This document shows, one piece after another, positions 1 to 7,291 of a stretch of DNA of 10,855 nt (its first letter is position 1; the number at the start of each line of letters is the position of its first letter). The position numbers and the translations under genes were made by a program. The notes below the pieces were generated by a model. The model was given only the letters and a program-made list of their open reading frames with translations. It was not told the origin of the DNA and made no database searches. The DNA comes from CAYGZM01 sp964354365 (GTDB lineage Bacteria > Planctomycetota > Phycisphaerae > Sedimentisphaerales > Anaerobacaceae): positions 1 through 10,855 of the forward strand of contig CAYGZM010000129.1 in the NCBI GenBank assembly GCA_964354365.1, read 5' to 3'.

Positions 1-146
1 GTTAGGCCATTTGTCTATCGAAATATATAAGATTTCGGTGAAATATGCGGGTTAGAGGAATGTTCCCTGGTTCTGAGTAGTTGTACAACCTCTGCAATGC
101 TCCAGATAGTCCGGCCCGAGAGACGTGCGATTAAAGGAGAACTATA
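1..146. other. Upstream region of the glycan gene cluster
   Basis: No gene is visible here. The stretch holds an imperfectly AT-rich inverted repeat, CGAAAT (19-24) and ATTTCG (32-37) separated by 7 nt, and a perfect 10-bp palindrome at 80-89 described separately. A strong ribosome binding site, AAAGGAG at 133-139, sits 7 nt before the ATG at 147. A possible but weak promoter is TTGTAC (81-86), 18 nt, GATAGT (105-110), whose -35 would overlap the palindrome. I see no end of an upstream gene, so whether 147 begins the operon cannot be decided from the window. Confidence 0.5.
80..89. promoter_or_regulatory. Candidate operator palindrome GTTGTACAAC
   Basis: GTTGTACAAC is its own reverse complement and lies 57 bp before the first gene of the cluster. 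TTGTAC.ACAA-like palindromes are typical of GntR-family operators (for example the sugar regulator AraR) and resemble some LacI-family sites. That link is by family resemblance only, since no regulator gene is in the window. A 10-mer palindrome can arise by chance, so the call is tentative. Confidence 0.3.
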
Positions 147-2555
147 ATGAGGAAACAGACGTACACAGTCACGGTAATCGCAATTTCAACTCTTCTGACG
201 TGGAGCTTTGCCGGTGCGGCGGACAGCCCCCTGGGGGTGGATTACAAGGCCCTCGTTTCGCGGGCCGACCTTGACTACAACGAGCCGGCGAGCAGGAGCG
301 AAGAGGGTATGCCGGTCGGCAACGGTCGCATGGGCAGTCTGGTCTGGACGACGCCGACCCAGCTCAAGCTCCAAATAAACCACGTGAATCTGTATGGCGT
401 CAATTGCGAAACCGACAGCTTCCCCATACGCCACGCTGATTATGCGAGCACTTGCGCCTATCTTGATATTACGTTGGTGGATTATGGAGTCGATGTATTC
501 ACCGCCGATGCATTCAGGCAGCATCTCTCGATCTACGATGCCCTGATGACGGCGCAGGGCGACGGGGTGACGGCTCGCGTGCTGGCCTGGCCCCATCAGG
601 ACGTTATGGCTGTGGAGATTGAGGATACCCGCCGGCGGCCGGCGCCCATCAGCATCGACTTGCGGATGCTGCGCTATATGATGCAGTACCACGAACGGCT
701 CAACTATCAACTGACGAAGAATCATCAGGTGATGGTGCGGACGGCCAGCCACACGGCCACCTCCGGACTGGACATCCGCGACGGTCGAATCATCCTGACG
801 CAGCAATTCCGCGAGGACGAATTCTATGGGGCCTCGGCGGTCGTCGCCGCCGTATTGGGGCGCGACTCTCAGGCGAAGTATCAGAATGACTGCACGGTGC
901 GGCTGACGGCTGCCCCCGGCCGCGGCAAATTCACAATCCTTATTGGCAGCGCCGCCACCTTCGACGCGGAACAGGACGTGGCGGGGTTGGCGCTCAAGGC
1001 GCTGGACGCCGCTGCGGCCAAAGGATTTTCCTCGCTGCAGAAGGAAACCGCTGACTGGTGGCATGATTTCTGGTCCCGTGGCTTCGTTCGTATGCACAGT
1101 GCCGACGGCCAGGCGGATTTCGTCGAGAAGCACTATACGTATTTTCTTTACCTGATGGGCGCAAGCTCGCGCGGAGACTACCCCCCGCGTTTCGGGGGGA
1201 TGATCTGGTACACCACAGGCGATATGCGGGCCTGGGGCTCGCAGCATTGGTGGGCCAATACAAACGCCTACTACAGCAACCTGATGCCGTCAAACCGCCT
1301 GGAGTTGATGGCCCCGATGTTCTCGATGTACACCAAGATGTATGACTCGTGCGCCCGGGCGGCGGTCCAGCAATGGGGCAGCAAGGGCATCTGGATCCCA
1401 GAGACAGTATGGTTCGACGGTTTGGAAGACCTGAGCGACGATATTGCCGCCGAGATGCGCGACTTGTATCTGGCGCTCAAGCCGTGGGACCAGGCATCGG
1501 CAGGGTTCCTTGAGTACACCAGGACCAAACAGCCGCACAACTCGCGCTACAACTTCAAGGGCAAGGGCAAATGGATCGACGGCCGGTGGATTTACACCGA
1601 CAAGGGAAAGGGAGCATTCGGCCACACCTCTCATATTCTCGGCGCGGGCGCCAGGATTGCTCATCTCTACTGGCAGCGTTACCAATATACGATGGACGAG
1701 ACCTGGCTGCGCGAACGCGCCTACCCGATGATCAAGGGCGCAGCAGAGTTCTACCGGAATTTCCCGAATCTTCGCAAAGGCGACGACGGCAAGTACCATA
1801 TCCATCACGTCAACAACGGCGAAGGAAGCTGGGACTCATCGGACACGCCCTACGAGGTCTCATGTATGAATATGATCTTTCCGTTGGCGATTCGCGCCTC
1901 GCAGATTCTCGATGTGGATGCCGACCTCAGACCAATCTGGCAGAACATTAAGGATAACCTCGTCGAAGCGCCCGCACGCTCGCGCCGCGGCATCGGCGCC
2001 GGCGGATACGGGGCCTTTGTCTATGGCGGCGCCGGCGCCATAGAGTCCCTGGGCCCCGAGAAGGAGCTCAAGAGCCGTTTTCTGAACTTCAACCGGCTTG
2101 CGAGCTTCATCGATACTGCCGGCAGCGGCGGCGCGCAAATCTTCCGGAACCGGCTCCGCTTGCGTGAAGGGCCTGGCGCAATTGATGCCGAACACGTCGG
2201 CGGGCTGGCAAGCGGCATACACTCGTCGCTGCTCAGCAGCGAGCCGGAAACGCCCGAGGGCGACCCGGTAATCCAGGTATTTGAGTCATGGCCCAGGGAT
2301 TGGGACGCCGCATTCACCCTGCTGGCTCGCGGCGCATTCGTGGTCAGTTCCTCGATGGAGAAAGGGCGAGTCGAATTTGTGCAAATCCGGTCCGAGCTTG
2401 GCGGCGAGTGCCGCCTGCGCAACCCCTGGCCGGGCGAGGCCGTAACGATCTATCGTAACGGCCGCAAAGCTGAGGAGCTTTCAGGCTCTCTGCTCATGTT
2501 CCCGACGCAGCGCAACGAAGCCGTTGCTATAACAACCCGGCAAAGCGGCAGTTGA
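147..2555 (+). CDS. Exported GH95-like glycoside hydrolase ((alpha/alpha)6 barrel)
   Basis: This 802-residue protein has a Sec signal peptide, with a hydrophobic core at about residues 8-22 and likely cleavage after AGA near residue 24. The N-terminal beta-sandwich opens with MPVGNGRMGSLVW (55-67), matching the 'PIGNGRLGAMV' signature of GH95 enzymes. The central (alpha/alpha)6 region has ANTNAYYSNL (370-379), which aligns in position with the catalytic 'NINTQMNYW' segment of GH95, so N371 and N373 may be the conserved Asn pair. It is followed by a helix pair ending YPMIKGAAEFY (526-536). The C-terminal part, SWPRDWDAAFTLLARGAF (714-731) then GGECRLRNPW (752-761), is also GH95-like. The usual 'SPEN' general-acid loop is not recognisable; E570 in DTPYEVS is a possible replacement. 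GH95 members remove alpha-L-fucose or alpha-L-galactose, and here a rhamnogalacturonan side-chain role is inferred. The length is usual for the family. ATG 147 is supported by AAAGGAG at 133-139. DUF5703-type family membership is an alternative label. Confidence 0.75.
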   Translation: MRKQTYTVTVIAISTLLTWSFAGAADSPLGVDYKALVSRADLDYNEPASRSEEGMPVGNGRMGSLVWTTPTQLKLQINHVNLYGVNCETDSFPIRHADYASTCAYLDITLVDYGVDVFTADAFRQHLSIYDALMTAQGDGVTARVLAWPHQDVMAVEIEDTRRRPAPISIDLRMLRYMMQYHERLNYQLTKNHQVMVRTASHTATSGLDIRDGRIILTQQFREDEFYGASAVVAAVLGRDSQAKYQNDCTVRLTAAPGRGKFTILIGSAATFDAEQDVAGLALKALDAAAAKGFSSLQKETADWWHDFWSRGFVRMHSADGQADFVEKHYTYFLYLMGASSRGDYPPRFGGMIWYTTGDMRAWGSQHWWANTNAYYSNLMPSNRLELMAPMFSMYTKMYDSCARAAVQQWGSKGIWIPETVWFDGLEDLSDDIAAEMRDLYLALKPWDQASAGFLEYTRTKQPHNSRYNFKGKGKWIDGRWIYTDKGKGAFGHTSHILGAGARIAHLYWQRYQYTMDETWLRERAYPMIKGAAEFYRNFPNLRKGDDGKYHIHHVNNGEGSWDSSDTPYEVSCMNMIFPLAIRASQILDVDADLRPIWQNIKDNLVEAPARSRRGIGAGGYGAFVYGGAGAIESLGPEKELKSRFLNFNRLASFIDTAGSGGAQIFRNRLRLREGPGAIDAEHVGGLASGIHSSLLSSEPETPEGDPVIQVFESWPRDWDAAFTLLARGAFVVSSSMEKGRVEFVQIRSELGGECRLRNPWPGEAVTIYRNGRKAEELSGSLLMFPTQRNEAVAITTRQSGS

Positions 2556-2615
2556 ACCTGGCGGAGTAAAACGGGACCTCTGCCTCAGCCTACGGTGGAA
2601 TCTGCGGAAAGAACG

Positions 2616-2644
2616 TTCCGTCATCAGTCAACGCCTGATATAGT
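2616..2644 (+). promoter_or_regulatory. Weak candidate promoter before the GH43-like gene
   Basis: The 151-bp gap between the first two genes contains TG-A-TATAGT (2636-2644), an extended -10 element with 5 of 6 consensus bases. A poor -35, TTCCGT at 2616-2621, lies 17 nt upstream. A short hairpin-capable palindrome, CGGAA (2605-2609) and TTCCG (2616-2620), overlaps that -35. The gene could equally be read through from the first gene. Confidence 0.25.
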
Positions 2645-2706
2645 GCTAAGAACGATATGGACAAACAAGGAGTTGTGCATTTCGAGGAAAGGCAGGTGAC
2701 TATAAG

Positions 2707-3765
2707 ATGGGCAGAATGAAGCTCTTGTGTGTTGTCTTCGGAATATTCCTGCTGGACATTGCGATGACAAAATCGCAGACGAATGACTACAAGCTGGAGA
2801 CGAAGCAGGCCCGCCGGTACTTGGGCGGGCAGGCGGCCAAACCGTTGTTTCGCGATCCGCTGTATGATGGAGCGGCAGACCCGGTGCTCTGCTGGAACCG
2901 AGGCGAGAAGAAATGGTTTATGTTTTACACCAATCGGCGTGCGAACGCGCCAGACACTCCGGGTGTGACGTGGGTCCACGGCACGCGTATCGGCATTGCC
3001 GAGTCCTCGGATGGAGGAGCAACATGGAATTACCGGGGCACGGCGGACATCGACTATGGCCAGGGCGAGTACACCCACTGGGCGCCGGAGGTGATTGAGC
3101 ATGACGGCGCCTATCATATGTACCTGACCTTCGTGCCGGGGATTTTTGAAAACTGGTCGCATCCGCGCGATATCATCCACCTGACAAGCAGTGATCTGCT
3201 AAAGTGGAAATATCAGTCCACGCTGAAGCTCTCTTCCGACAGGTGCATCGACGCCTGTGTCATGCGGCTGCCGGACGGCGCGTGGCGCATGTGGTATAAC
3301 AATGAAATTGACCACAAATCAATCTACTATGCCGACAGCCCCGACCTGTACAACTGGACGGACCGCGGAAAGGCGGTAGGCGAGCGTCCGGGCGAAGGTC
3401 CGAAGGTGTTCCGATGGAAAGACCGATACTGGATGATCGTCGATGTCTGGAAAGGCCTCGGCGTTTACAGCTCGGACGATTGCCTCAAGTGGGTACGGCA
3501 GGAAAGGAATTTGGTCGAAGAGCCTGGAAAAGGCCCGGGAGACCAAGTCGAGGGCCGTCACGCGGACGTCGTGGTAAGCGACGGCCGCGCCTACCTGTTC
3601 TATTTCACTCATCCGGGCAGAGCCAAGCCCGGGCCGGATGATTCCTACGAGCAGCGGCGAAGTCTGATTCAGGTCGTAGAACTCGAATACAAGGACGGCC
3701 ACCTTGCTTGCGACCGCGACAAACCAACGCATATCCTGTTGAAGTTGCCTGACGGCGAGAAATGA
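2707..3765 (+). CDS. Exported GH43-like glycoside hydrolase (five-bladed beta-propeller)
   Basis: This 352-residue protein starts with a Sec signal peptide (hydrophobic stretch 5-19, cleavage near 22-24). Its repeats follow the GH43 five-bladed propeller pattern. The likely catalytic triad is visible: D58 in DGAADPV as the base, D182 in CIDACVM as the pKa modulator, and E230 in GEGPKV as the general acid. WAPEV at 125-129 is also a typical GH43 motif. W/Y-rich strands such as KKWFMFYTN (68-76), GAYHMYLTF (134-142) and GAWRMWYNN (191-199) mark successive blades. The length fits a single-domain GH43 without a C-terminal beta-sandwich. Family members are mostly arabinofuranosidases, xylosidases and galactosidases. 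Next to a rhamnogalacturonan lyase, arabinan or galactan side-chain trimming is the natural guess, but the substrate cannot be read from the sequence. AGGTGA at 2694-2699 supports ATG 2707 over the in-frame ATG at 2716. Confidence 0.8.
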   Translation: MGRMKLLCVVFGIFLLDIAMTKSQTNDYKLETKQARRYLGGQAAKPLFRDPLYDGAADPVLCWNRGEKKWFMFYTNRRANAPDTPGVTWVHGTRIGIAESSDGGATWNYRGTADIDYGQGEYTHWAPEVIEHDGAYHMYLTFVPGIFENWSHPRDIIHLTSSDLLKWKYQSTLKLSSDRCIDACVMRLPDGAWRMWYNNEIDHKSIYYADSPDLYNWTDRGKAVGERPGEGPKVFRWKDRYWMIVDVWKGLGVYSSDDCLKWVRQERNLVEEPGKGPGDQVEGRHADVVVSDGRAYLFYFTHPGRAKPGPDDSYEQRRSLIQVVELEYKDGHLACDRDKPTHILLKLPDGEK

Positions 3766-3766
3766 G

Positions 3767-3839
3767 TTCTGCAAAATTGCAGGTAATCAACAAACGATTT
3801 TTTCTTTTCCAAGCAGGCCTAACCTGCAATTTTGCAGAA
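3767..3839. repeat. Perfect 18-bp inverted repeat, 73-bp element between GH43-like and lyase genes
   Basis: TTCTGCAAAATTGCAGGT at 3767-3784 is exactly repeated in inverse orientation at 3822-3839, with 37 nt between the arms. Each arm is itself nearly palindromic (CTGCAA-AA-TTGCAG). The interior carries a T-rich run, TTTTTTCTTTT. The element starts one base after the stop codon of the GH43-like gene and ends 17 nt before the lyase ribosome binding site. It may be a transcript-stabilising or attenuating hairpin, a tandem regulator site, or a small non-autonomous repeat. No target-site duplication is visible at its edges. Confidence 0.7.
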
Positions 3840-3872
3840 GCCTTGGCGAGAATTAAAAGGAGGAATCGTAAG

Positions 3873-5714
3873 ATGAAGCTGAAGATCAAAATAAATCCGG
3901 TTGTCCTGATTGGGATGATGTGTCTCTTTGTGGCTGATGCTCGTGCGCAGCGGCTTATGGAGAAACTCGGTCGTGGGGTCGTCGCAGTTAATCAGGGCGA
4001 CGGCAAGGTCTATGTCGGCTGGCGTCTGCTTGGGACCGACCCTGACGATATCGCCTTCAACCTTTACCGGTCAGCCGGTGACGCCGAGTCTGTGAAACTG
4101 AACAAAGAGCCGATTACCGAGAGCACAAATTTTGTAGATACAGGCGTCAATCTCGGCGAATCAAACTCGTATGTCGTCAAGCCTGTTCTCAAAGGCGCCG
4201 AACAGGCATCGAGCGCCATTTTTACGCTGCGAGCGAACGCGCCTACAGGACAATACATCTCTATTCCTCTTGCGACGCCTGCCGGTTATACCCCCAACGA
4301 TGCTTCTGTCGGCGACCTGGATGGCGACGGTGAGTATGAGATTGTGCTGCACCAGGCCGGCAGAGGTCGTGACAATGCTCAAAGCGGGACAACGACCGAG
4401 CCGATACTTGAGGCCTACAGGCTGGATGGCGTTTTTCTCTGGAGGATTAACCTGGGAAGAAATATCCGTGAAGGCGCCCACTACACGCAGTTTATGGTGT
4501 ATGACCTTGATGGTGACGGCAAAGCTGAGGTTGCATGCAAGACGGCAGACGGGACCATTGACGGAAAGGGCAAGATAAGCGGCGACGCAAATGCAGATTA
4601 TCGCAATTCGAGGGGCTACGTTCTGGACGGGCCGGAGTTCCTCACCATATTTGACGGCCAAACGGGCGCAGCACTTGCCACGGCCGATTACATACCGCCC
4701 AGAGGCAGCGTTAGTGAATGGGGGGATGACTACGGCAACCGGGTGGACCGATTTCTGGCGTGCGTTGCGTATCTTGACGGCGAAAGGCCGAGCCTTGTAA
4801 TGTGCCGCGGTTACTACACGCGGGCAGTGCTGGCGGCGTGGAATTGGCGGGACGGCAAACTGACGCACGTATGGACGTTCGACAGTGACGATGGCGCTGC
4901 GGGCAACGGAGCTTACCGAGGGCAGGGCAATCACAATCTGAGCGTCGGCGATGGCGATGGCGATGGCAAGGATGAGATTGTCTATGGGGCGTGTTGTATT
5001 GACGATAACGGAAAAGGACTCTATACAACAGGCCTGGGGCATGGAGATGCGATGCATCTATCCGATATTGATCCGGGCAGGCCGGGCCTGGAAGTATGGG
5101 GCATCCATGAAAGACCCCGTCATCCTTATGGGGCCAACCTTCGTGATGCCGCGACCGGAAAGGTTATTTGGGGGCTGCAATTGACGGACCCGGGAAGAGG
5201 CGTGTCGCTCGATATTGACCCCCGCCATCGAGGCTATGAGTGCTGGGCTAATAATTCAGACGGCCTATACAACTGCAAAGGCGAGAAGATCTGCGATTCC
5301 AAGCCGCGGTCGTGCAATATGGGGATATGGTGGGACGGCGATGTGCTTCGCGAAATTCTCGATGGTGCTGTAATTGACAAGTGGGATTATGCCAACGGCG
5401 TAACGAATAGACTATTCACGGCGGAAGGTTGTTCCCGGAACAACGGGACAAAATCCAACCCTTGCCTCTGTGCCGATATCTTAGGCGACTGGAGAGAGGA
5501 GCTGATTTGCAGAACGAGCGACAACGCGGAGCTGCGCATCTACACGACTACAATACCGACAACTCGTCGTTTCTATACCTTTATGCACGACCCTACATAC
5601 AGGCTGAGCGTAGCCTGGCAGAATGTGGCGTATAATCAGCTGGCTCAGCCCGGTTTCTATTTTGGCGAAGGTATGGCGGCGCCGCCCAGCCCCAACATAA
5701 GAACTGGCAAGTGA
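3873..5714 (+). CDS. Rhamnogalacturonan lyase, polysaccharide lyase family 11
   Basis: This 613-residue exported lyase cleaves the rhamnose-galacturonate backbone of rhamnogalacturonan-I by beta-elimination. It has a signal peptide (hydrophobic 9-21, cleavage after ARA near 25). An N-terminal fibronectin-III-like segment begins RLMEKLGRGVVAV (27-39), the hallmark start of PL11, and continues VYVGWRLLGTDP. An eight-bladed propeller follows. Calcium loops appear as DLDGDGEYE (148-156), DLDGDGKAE (211-219) and GDGDGDGKDE (359-368); the last is encoded by three tandem GGCGAT units at 4947-4964. The C-terminal AWQNVAYNQ...PGFYFG is typical of the YesW/YesX type. The length matches characterised family members. 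AAGGAGG at 3857-3863 stands 9 nt before ATG 3873. The frame is also open back to an ATG at 3762 overlapping the previous stop, but that extension of 37 residues would run through the inverted repeat and bury the signal peptide, so it is rejected. The family assignment is firm; endo versus exo action is not decidable. Confidence 0.95.
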   Translation: MKLKIKINPVVLIGMMCLFVADARAQRLMEKLGRGVVAVNQGDGKVYVGWRLLGTDPDDIAFNLYRSAGDAESVKLNKEPITESTNFVDTGVNLGESNSYVVKPVLKGAEQASSAIFTLRANAPTGQYISIPLATPAGYTPNDASVGDLDGDGEYEIVLHQAGRGRDNAQSGTTTEPILEAYRLDGVFLWRINLGRNIREGAHYTQFMVYDLDGDGKAEVACKTADGTIDGKGKISGDANADYRNSRGYVLDGPEFLTIFDGQTGAALATADYIPPRGSVSEWGDDYGNRVDRFLACVAYLDGERPSLVMCRGYYTRAVLAAWNWRDGKLTHVWTFDSDDGAAGNGAYRGQGNHNLSVGDGDGDGKDEIVYGACCIDDNGKGLYTTGLGHGDAMHLSDIDPGRPGLEVWGIHERPRHPYGANLRDAATGKVIWGLQLTDPGRGVSLDIDPRHRGYECWANNSDGLYNCKGEKICDSKPRSCNMGIWWDGDVLREILDGAVIDKWDYANGVTNRLFTAEGCSRNNGTKSNPCLCADILGDWREELICRTSDNAELRIYTTTIPTTRRFYTFMHDPTYRLSVAWQNVAYNQLAQPGFYFGEGMAAPPSPNIRTGK

Positions 5715-5731
5715 CGATGTATAAAAAACAC

Positions 5732-5759
5732 TTGCTAAATGTGGCTTAATCGCGATAAT
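5732..5759 (+). promoter_or_regulatory. Candidate sigma-70 promoter for the oxidoreductase operon
   Basis: TTGCTA (5732-5737) and GATAAT (5754-5759) are separated by 16 nt and match the consensus at 4 and 5 of 6 positions. A start of transcription near 5766 would give a leader of about 100 nt that carries the stem-loop at 5808-5835. This suggests that the three downstream genes can be expressed separately from the lyase gene. Confidence 0.4.
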
Positions 5760-5807
5760 GGGGGGAATTGAGGCCCGATTGATGTTCGAGCCAAGAGCAG
5801 ACAGTAG

Positions 5808-5835
5808 CTCCCGAAACAAATGTAACATTTGGGAG
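5808..5835 (+). promoter_or_regulatory. Stem-loop / palindrome in the leader of the first oxidoreductase gene
   Basis: CTCCC (5808-5812) pairs with GGGAG (5831-5835). Inside it, CAAATG (5817-5822) and CATTTG (5826-5831) form a near-perfect palindrome around TAA. The left arm has a bulge of about five bases. It lies about 32 nt before the start codon and could be an operator or a leader hairpin. No T-run follows, so it is not an obvious terminator. Confidence 0.35.
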
Positions 5836-5867
5836 TATGTGCGCAATTAGATAGGAGAAAGGCCGTT

Positions 5868-7232
5868 ATGAGTGAGAACACGAGAAAAGATACATCGCGT
5901 CGTGAGTTCCTGAAGAACACAGGCCGGATCGCCGCAACTTCTGCTTTGGCCGCCGGCATCATTTCGCGCGCTTACGCAGCCTCGGATAATACCATAAAGC
6001 TGGCCCTGATTGGCTGTGGCGGCAGGGGCACCGGCGCAGCTTCCGACGCCCTGTCCGTCCAGGACGGCCCGATCAAGCTCGTCGCTATGGCCGACGTCTT
6101 CGAGCGCCGTGTTGCCAACAGCTACAAGAGTCTCAAAGACGGGCGCGGCGACCAGGTGGATGTCTCCGATGAGCGTAAATTCGTCGGCTTTGACGGCTAC
6201 AAAAAGGCAATGGATTGTCTGACTAAAGGCGACGTTGCGATTCTTGGAACGCCTCCGGCATTTCGCTGGGTGCATTTCACTTACGCCATCAAGAAGGGCC
6301 TCAACGTCTTTATGGAGAAGCCGGTTACGGTTGACGGCCCGACCACGAAGAGGATGATCGAGCTGGCAAAAGAGGCGGCGAAGCAGAATCTCAAATGCGG
6401 CGTGGGCCTGATGATTCGGCATTGCCGGGGTCGTCAGGAGTTGCACGACCGTATCAAGAACGGCGAGATCGGCGAGATCGTTTTGATGAGGGGCTACCGT
6501 ATGGGCGGTCGGTCGGCCACGTGCGGCCGCAAACCCGACAATACCAGTGAGACGCTCTACCAGATCCAGAAGTTCCACAGCTTCCTGTGGGCCAGCGGCG
6601 GGATGTACAACGACTACTACATCCACCAGATCGACGAGCTTTCATGGATGAAAGACGCCTGGCCTATCGAGGCGCAGGCGCTGGGCGGGCGACACTATCG
6701 CGGCGACCAGGTCGATCAAAACCTCGATACTTATGATGTCGAATACACCTATCCGGATGGAACCAAGCTCTTCTATCAGGGGCGGAACATGTCCGGTTGT
6801 ATGGGCGGTTTCTCGAGCTATGTTCACGGGACGAAAGGCTCGGCGGTTGTCTCCACCTCGGGGCATACGCCCGGAAAGGTTCGCACGTACAAAGGCCACA
6901 ACATGGACGACGCCAATATCATCTGGAGGTACCCGCAGCCCGAGCGAAGTCCTTACCAGCTCGAGTGGGTCGATCTGATTGAGGCTATCCGGCAGGATAA
7001 GCCCTACAACGAGGTGGAGCGCGGCGCGATAGCGAGTATGGTAAGCTCGATGGGCCGGATGGCGGCGCACACCGGCCAGGTCGTAACTTATGACCAGATG
7101 CTCAACTGCCCGCACGAGTTTGCTCCGAATGTGGCTAATCTGACAAATGACGGCCCCGCGCCGGTTCCGGCCAACGCCGACGGCTCGTATCCGGCGCCCC
7201 AGCCTGGTATCCTCAAGGACCGGGAATACTGA
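5868..7232 (+). CDS. Tat-exported Gfo/Idh/MocA family oxidoreductase
   Basis: This 454-residue NAD(P)-dependent enzyme carries a twin-arginine signal, SRREFLK (10-16), followed by an alanine-rich hydrophobic stretch ending near AYA at 35-37, so it is exported folded with its cofactor. The Rossmann fold begins KLALIGCGGRGTGAA (44-58), with the dinucleotide-binding glycines at 49-56. EKP (150-152) is the conserved family motif carrying the usual lysine. The beta-sheet domain holds YIHQIDELSWM (251-261), the position where family members have catalytic His and Asp. The end, DGSYPAPQPG (438-447), recurs in the second oxidoreductase here. Relatives oxidise or isomerise sugars and polyols, or act as NAD-dependent glycosidases (GH109 and similar); the substrate is unknown. 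AGGAGA at 5853-5858 supports ATG 5868. The frame is open further upstream to a TTG, but that would displace the Tat signal. Confidence 0.93.
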   Translation: MSENTRKDTSRREFLKNTGRIAATSALAAGIISRAYAASDNTIKLALIGCGGRGTGAASDALSVQDGPIKLVAMADVFERRVANSYKSLKDGRGDQVDVSDERKFVGFDGYKKAMDCLTKGDVAILGTPPAFRWVHFTYAIKKGLNVFMEKPVTVDGPTTKRMIELAKEAAKQNLKCGVGLMIRHCRGRQELHDRIKNGEIGEIVLMRGYRMGGRSATCGRKPDNTSETLYQIQKFHSFLWASGGMYNDYYIHQIDELSWMKDAWPIEAQALGGRHYRGDQVDQNLDTYDVEYTYPDGTKLFYQGRNMSGCMGGFSSYVHGTKGSAVVSTSGHTPGKVRTYKGHNMDDANIIWRYPQPERSPYQLEWVDLIEAIRQDKPYNEVERGAIASMVSSMGRMAAHTGQVVTYDQMLNCPHEFAPNVANLTNDGPAPVPANADGSYPAPQPGILKDREY

Positions 7233-7291
7233 GATTACGTTTCGTCAGTGTAGTGTAATAGCTTGTCCAAAACATTTATATACAGGGTCTA

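Noticed and set aside
186..1247. Long minus-strand open frame (353 codons) inside the GH95-like gene
   Set aside because: It is opposite a gene with clear family motifs and a ribosome binding site; its product is rich in Arg, His and Pro with no recognisable domain, as expected for an antisense frame in GC-rich coding DNA.
3762..3872. N-terminal extension of the lyase from ATG 3762, overlapping the previous stop (ATGA)
   Set aside because: It would translate the inverted repeat and place about 37 residues before a good signal peptide. The AAGGAGG at 3857-3863 clearly marks ATG 3873.
4947..4964. Three tandem GGCGAT units
   Set aside because: They simply encode the GDGDGD calcium loop of the PL11 propeller and need no further explanation.
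4161..5057. Long minus-strand open frame opposite the PL11 lyase
   Set aside because: The composition is low-quality, there is no ribosome binding site, and the overlap with a certain gene is complete. The same reasoning applies to the minus-strand frames at 5847-6626, 7490-8293 and 8345-9190.
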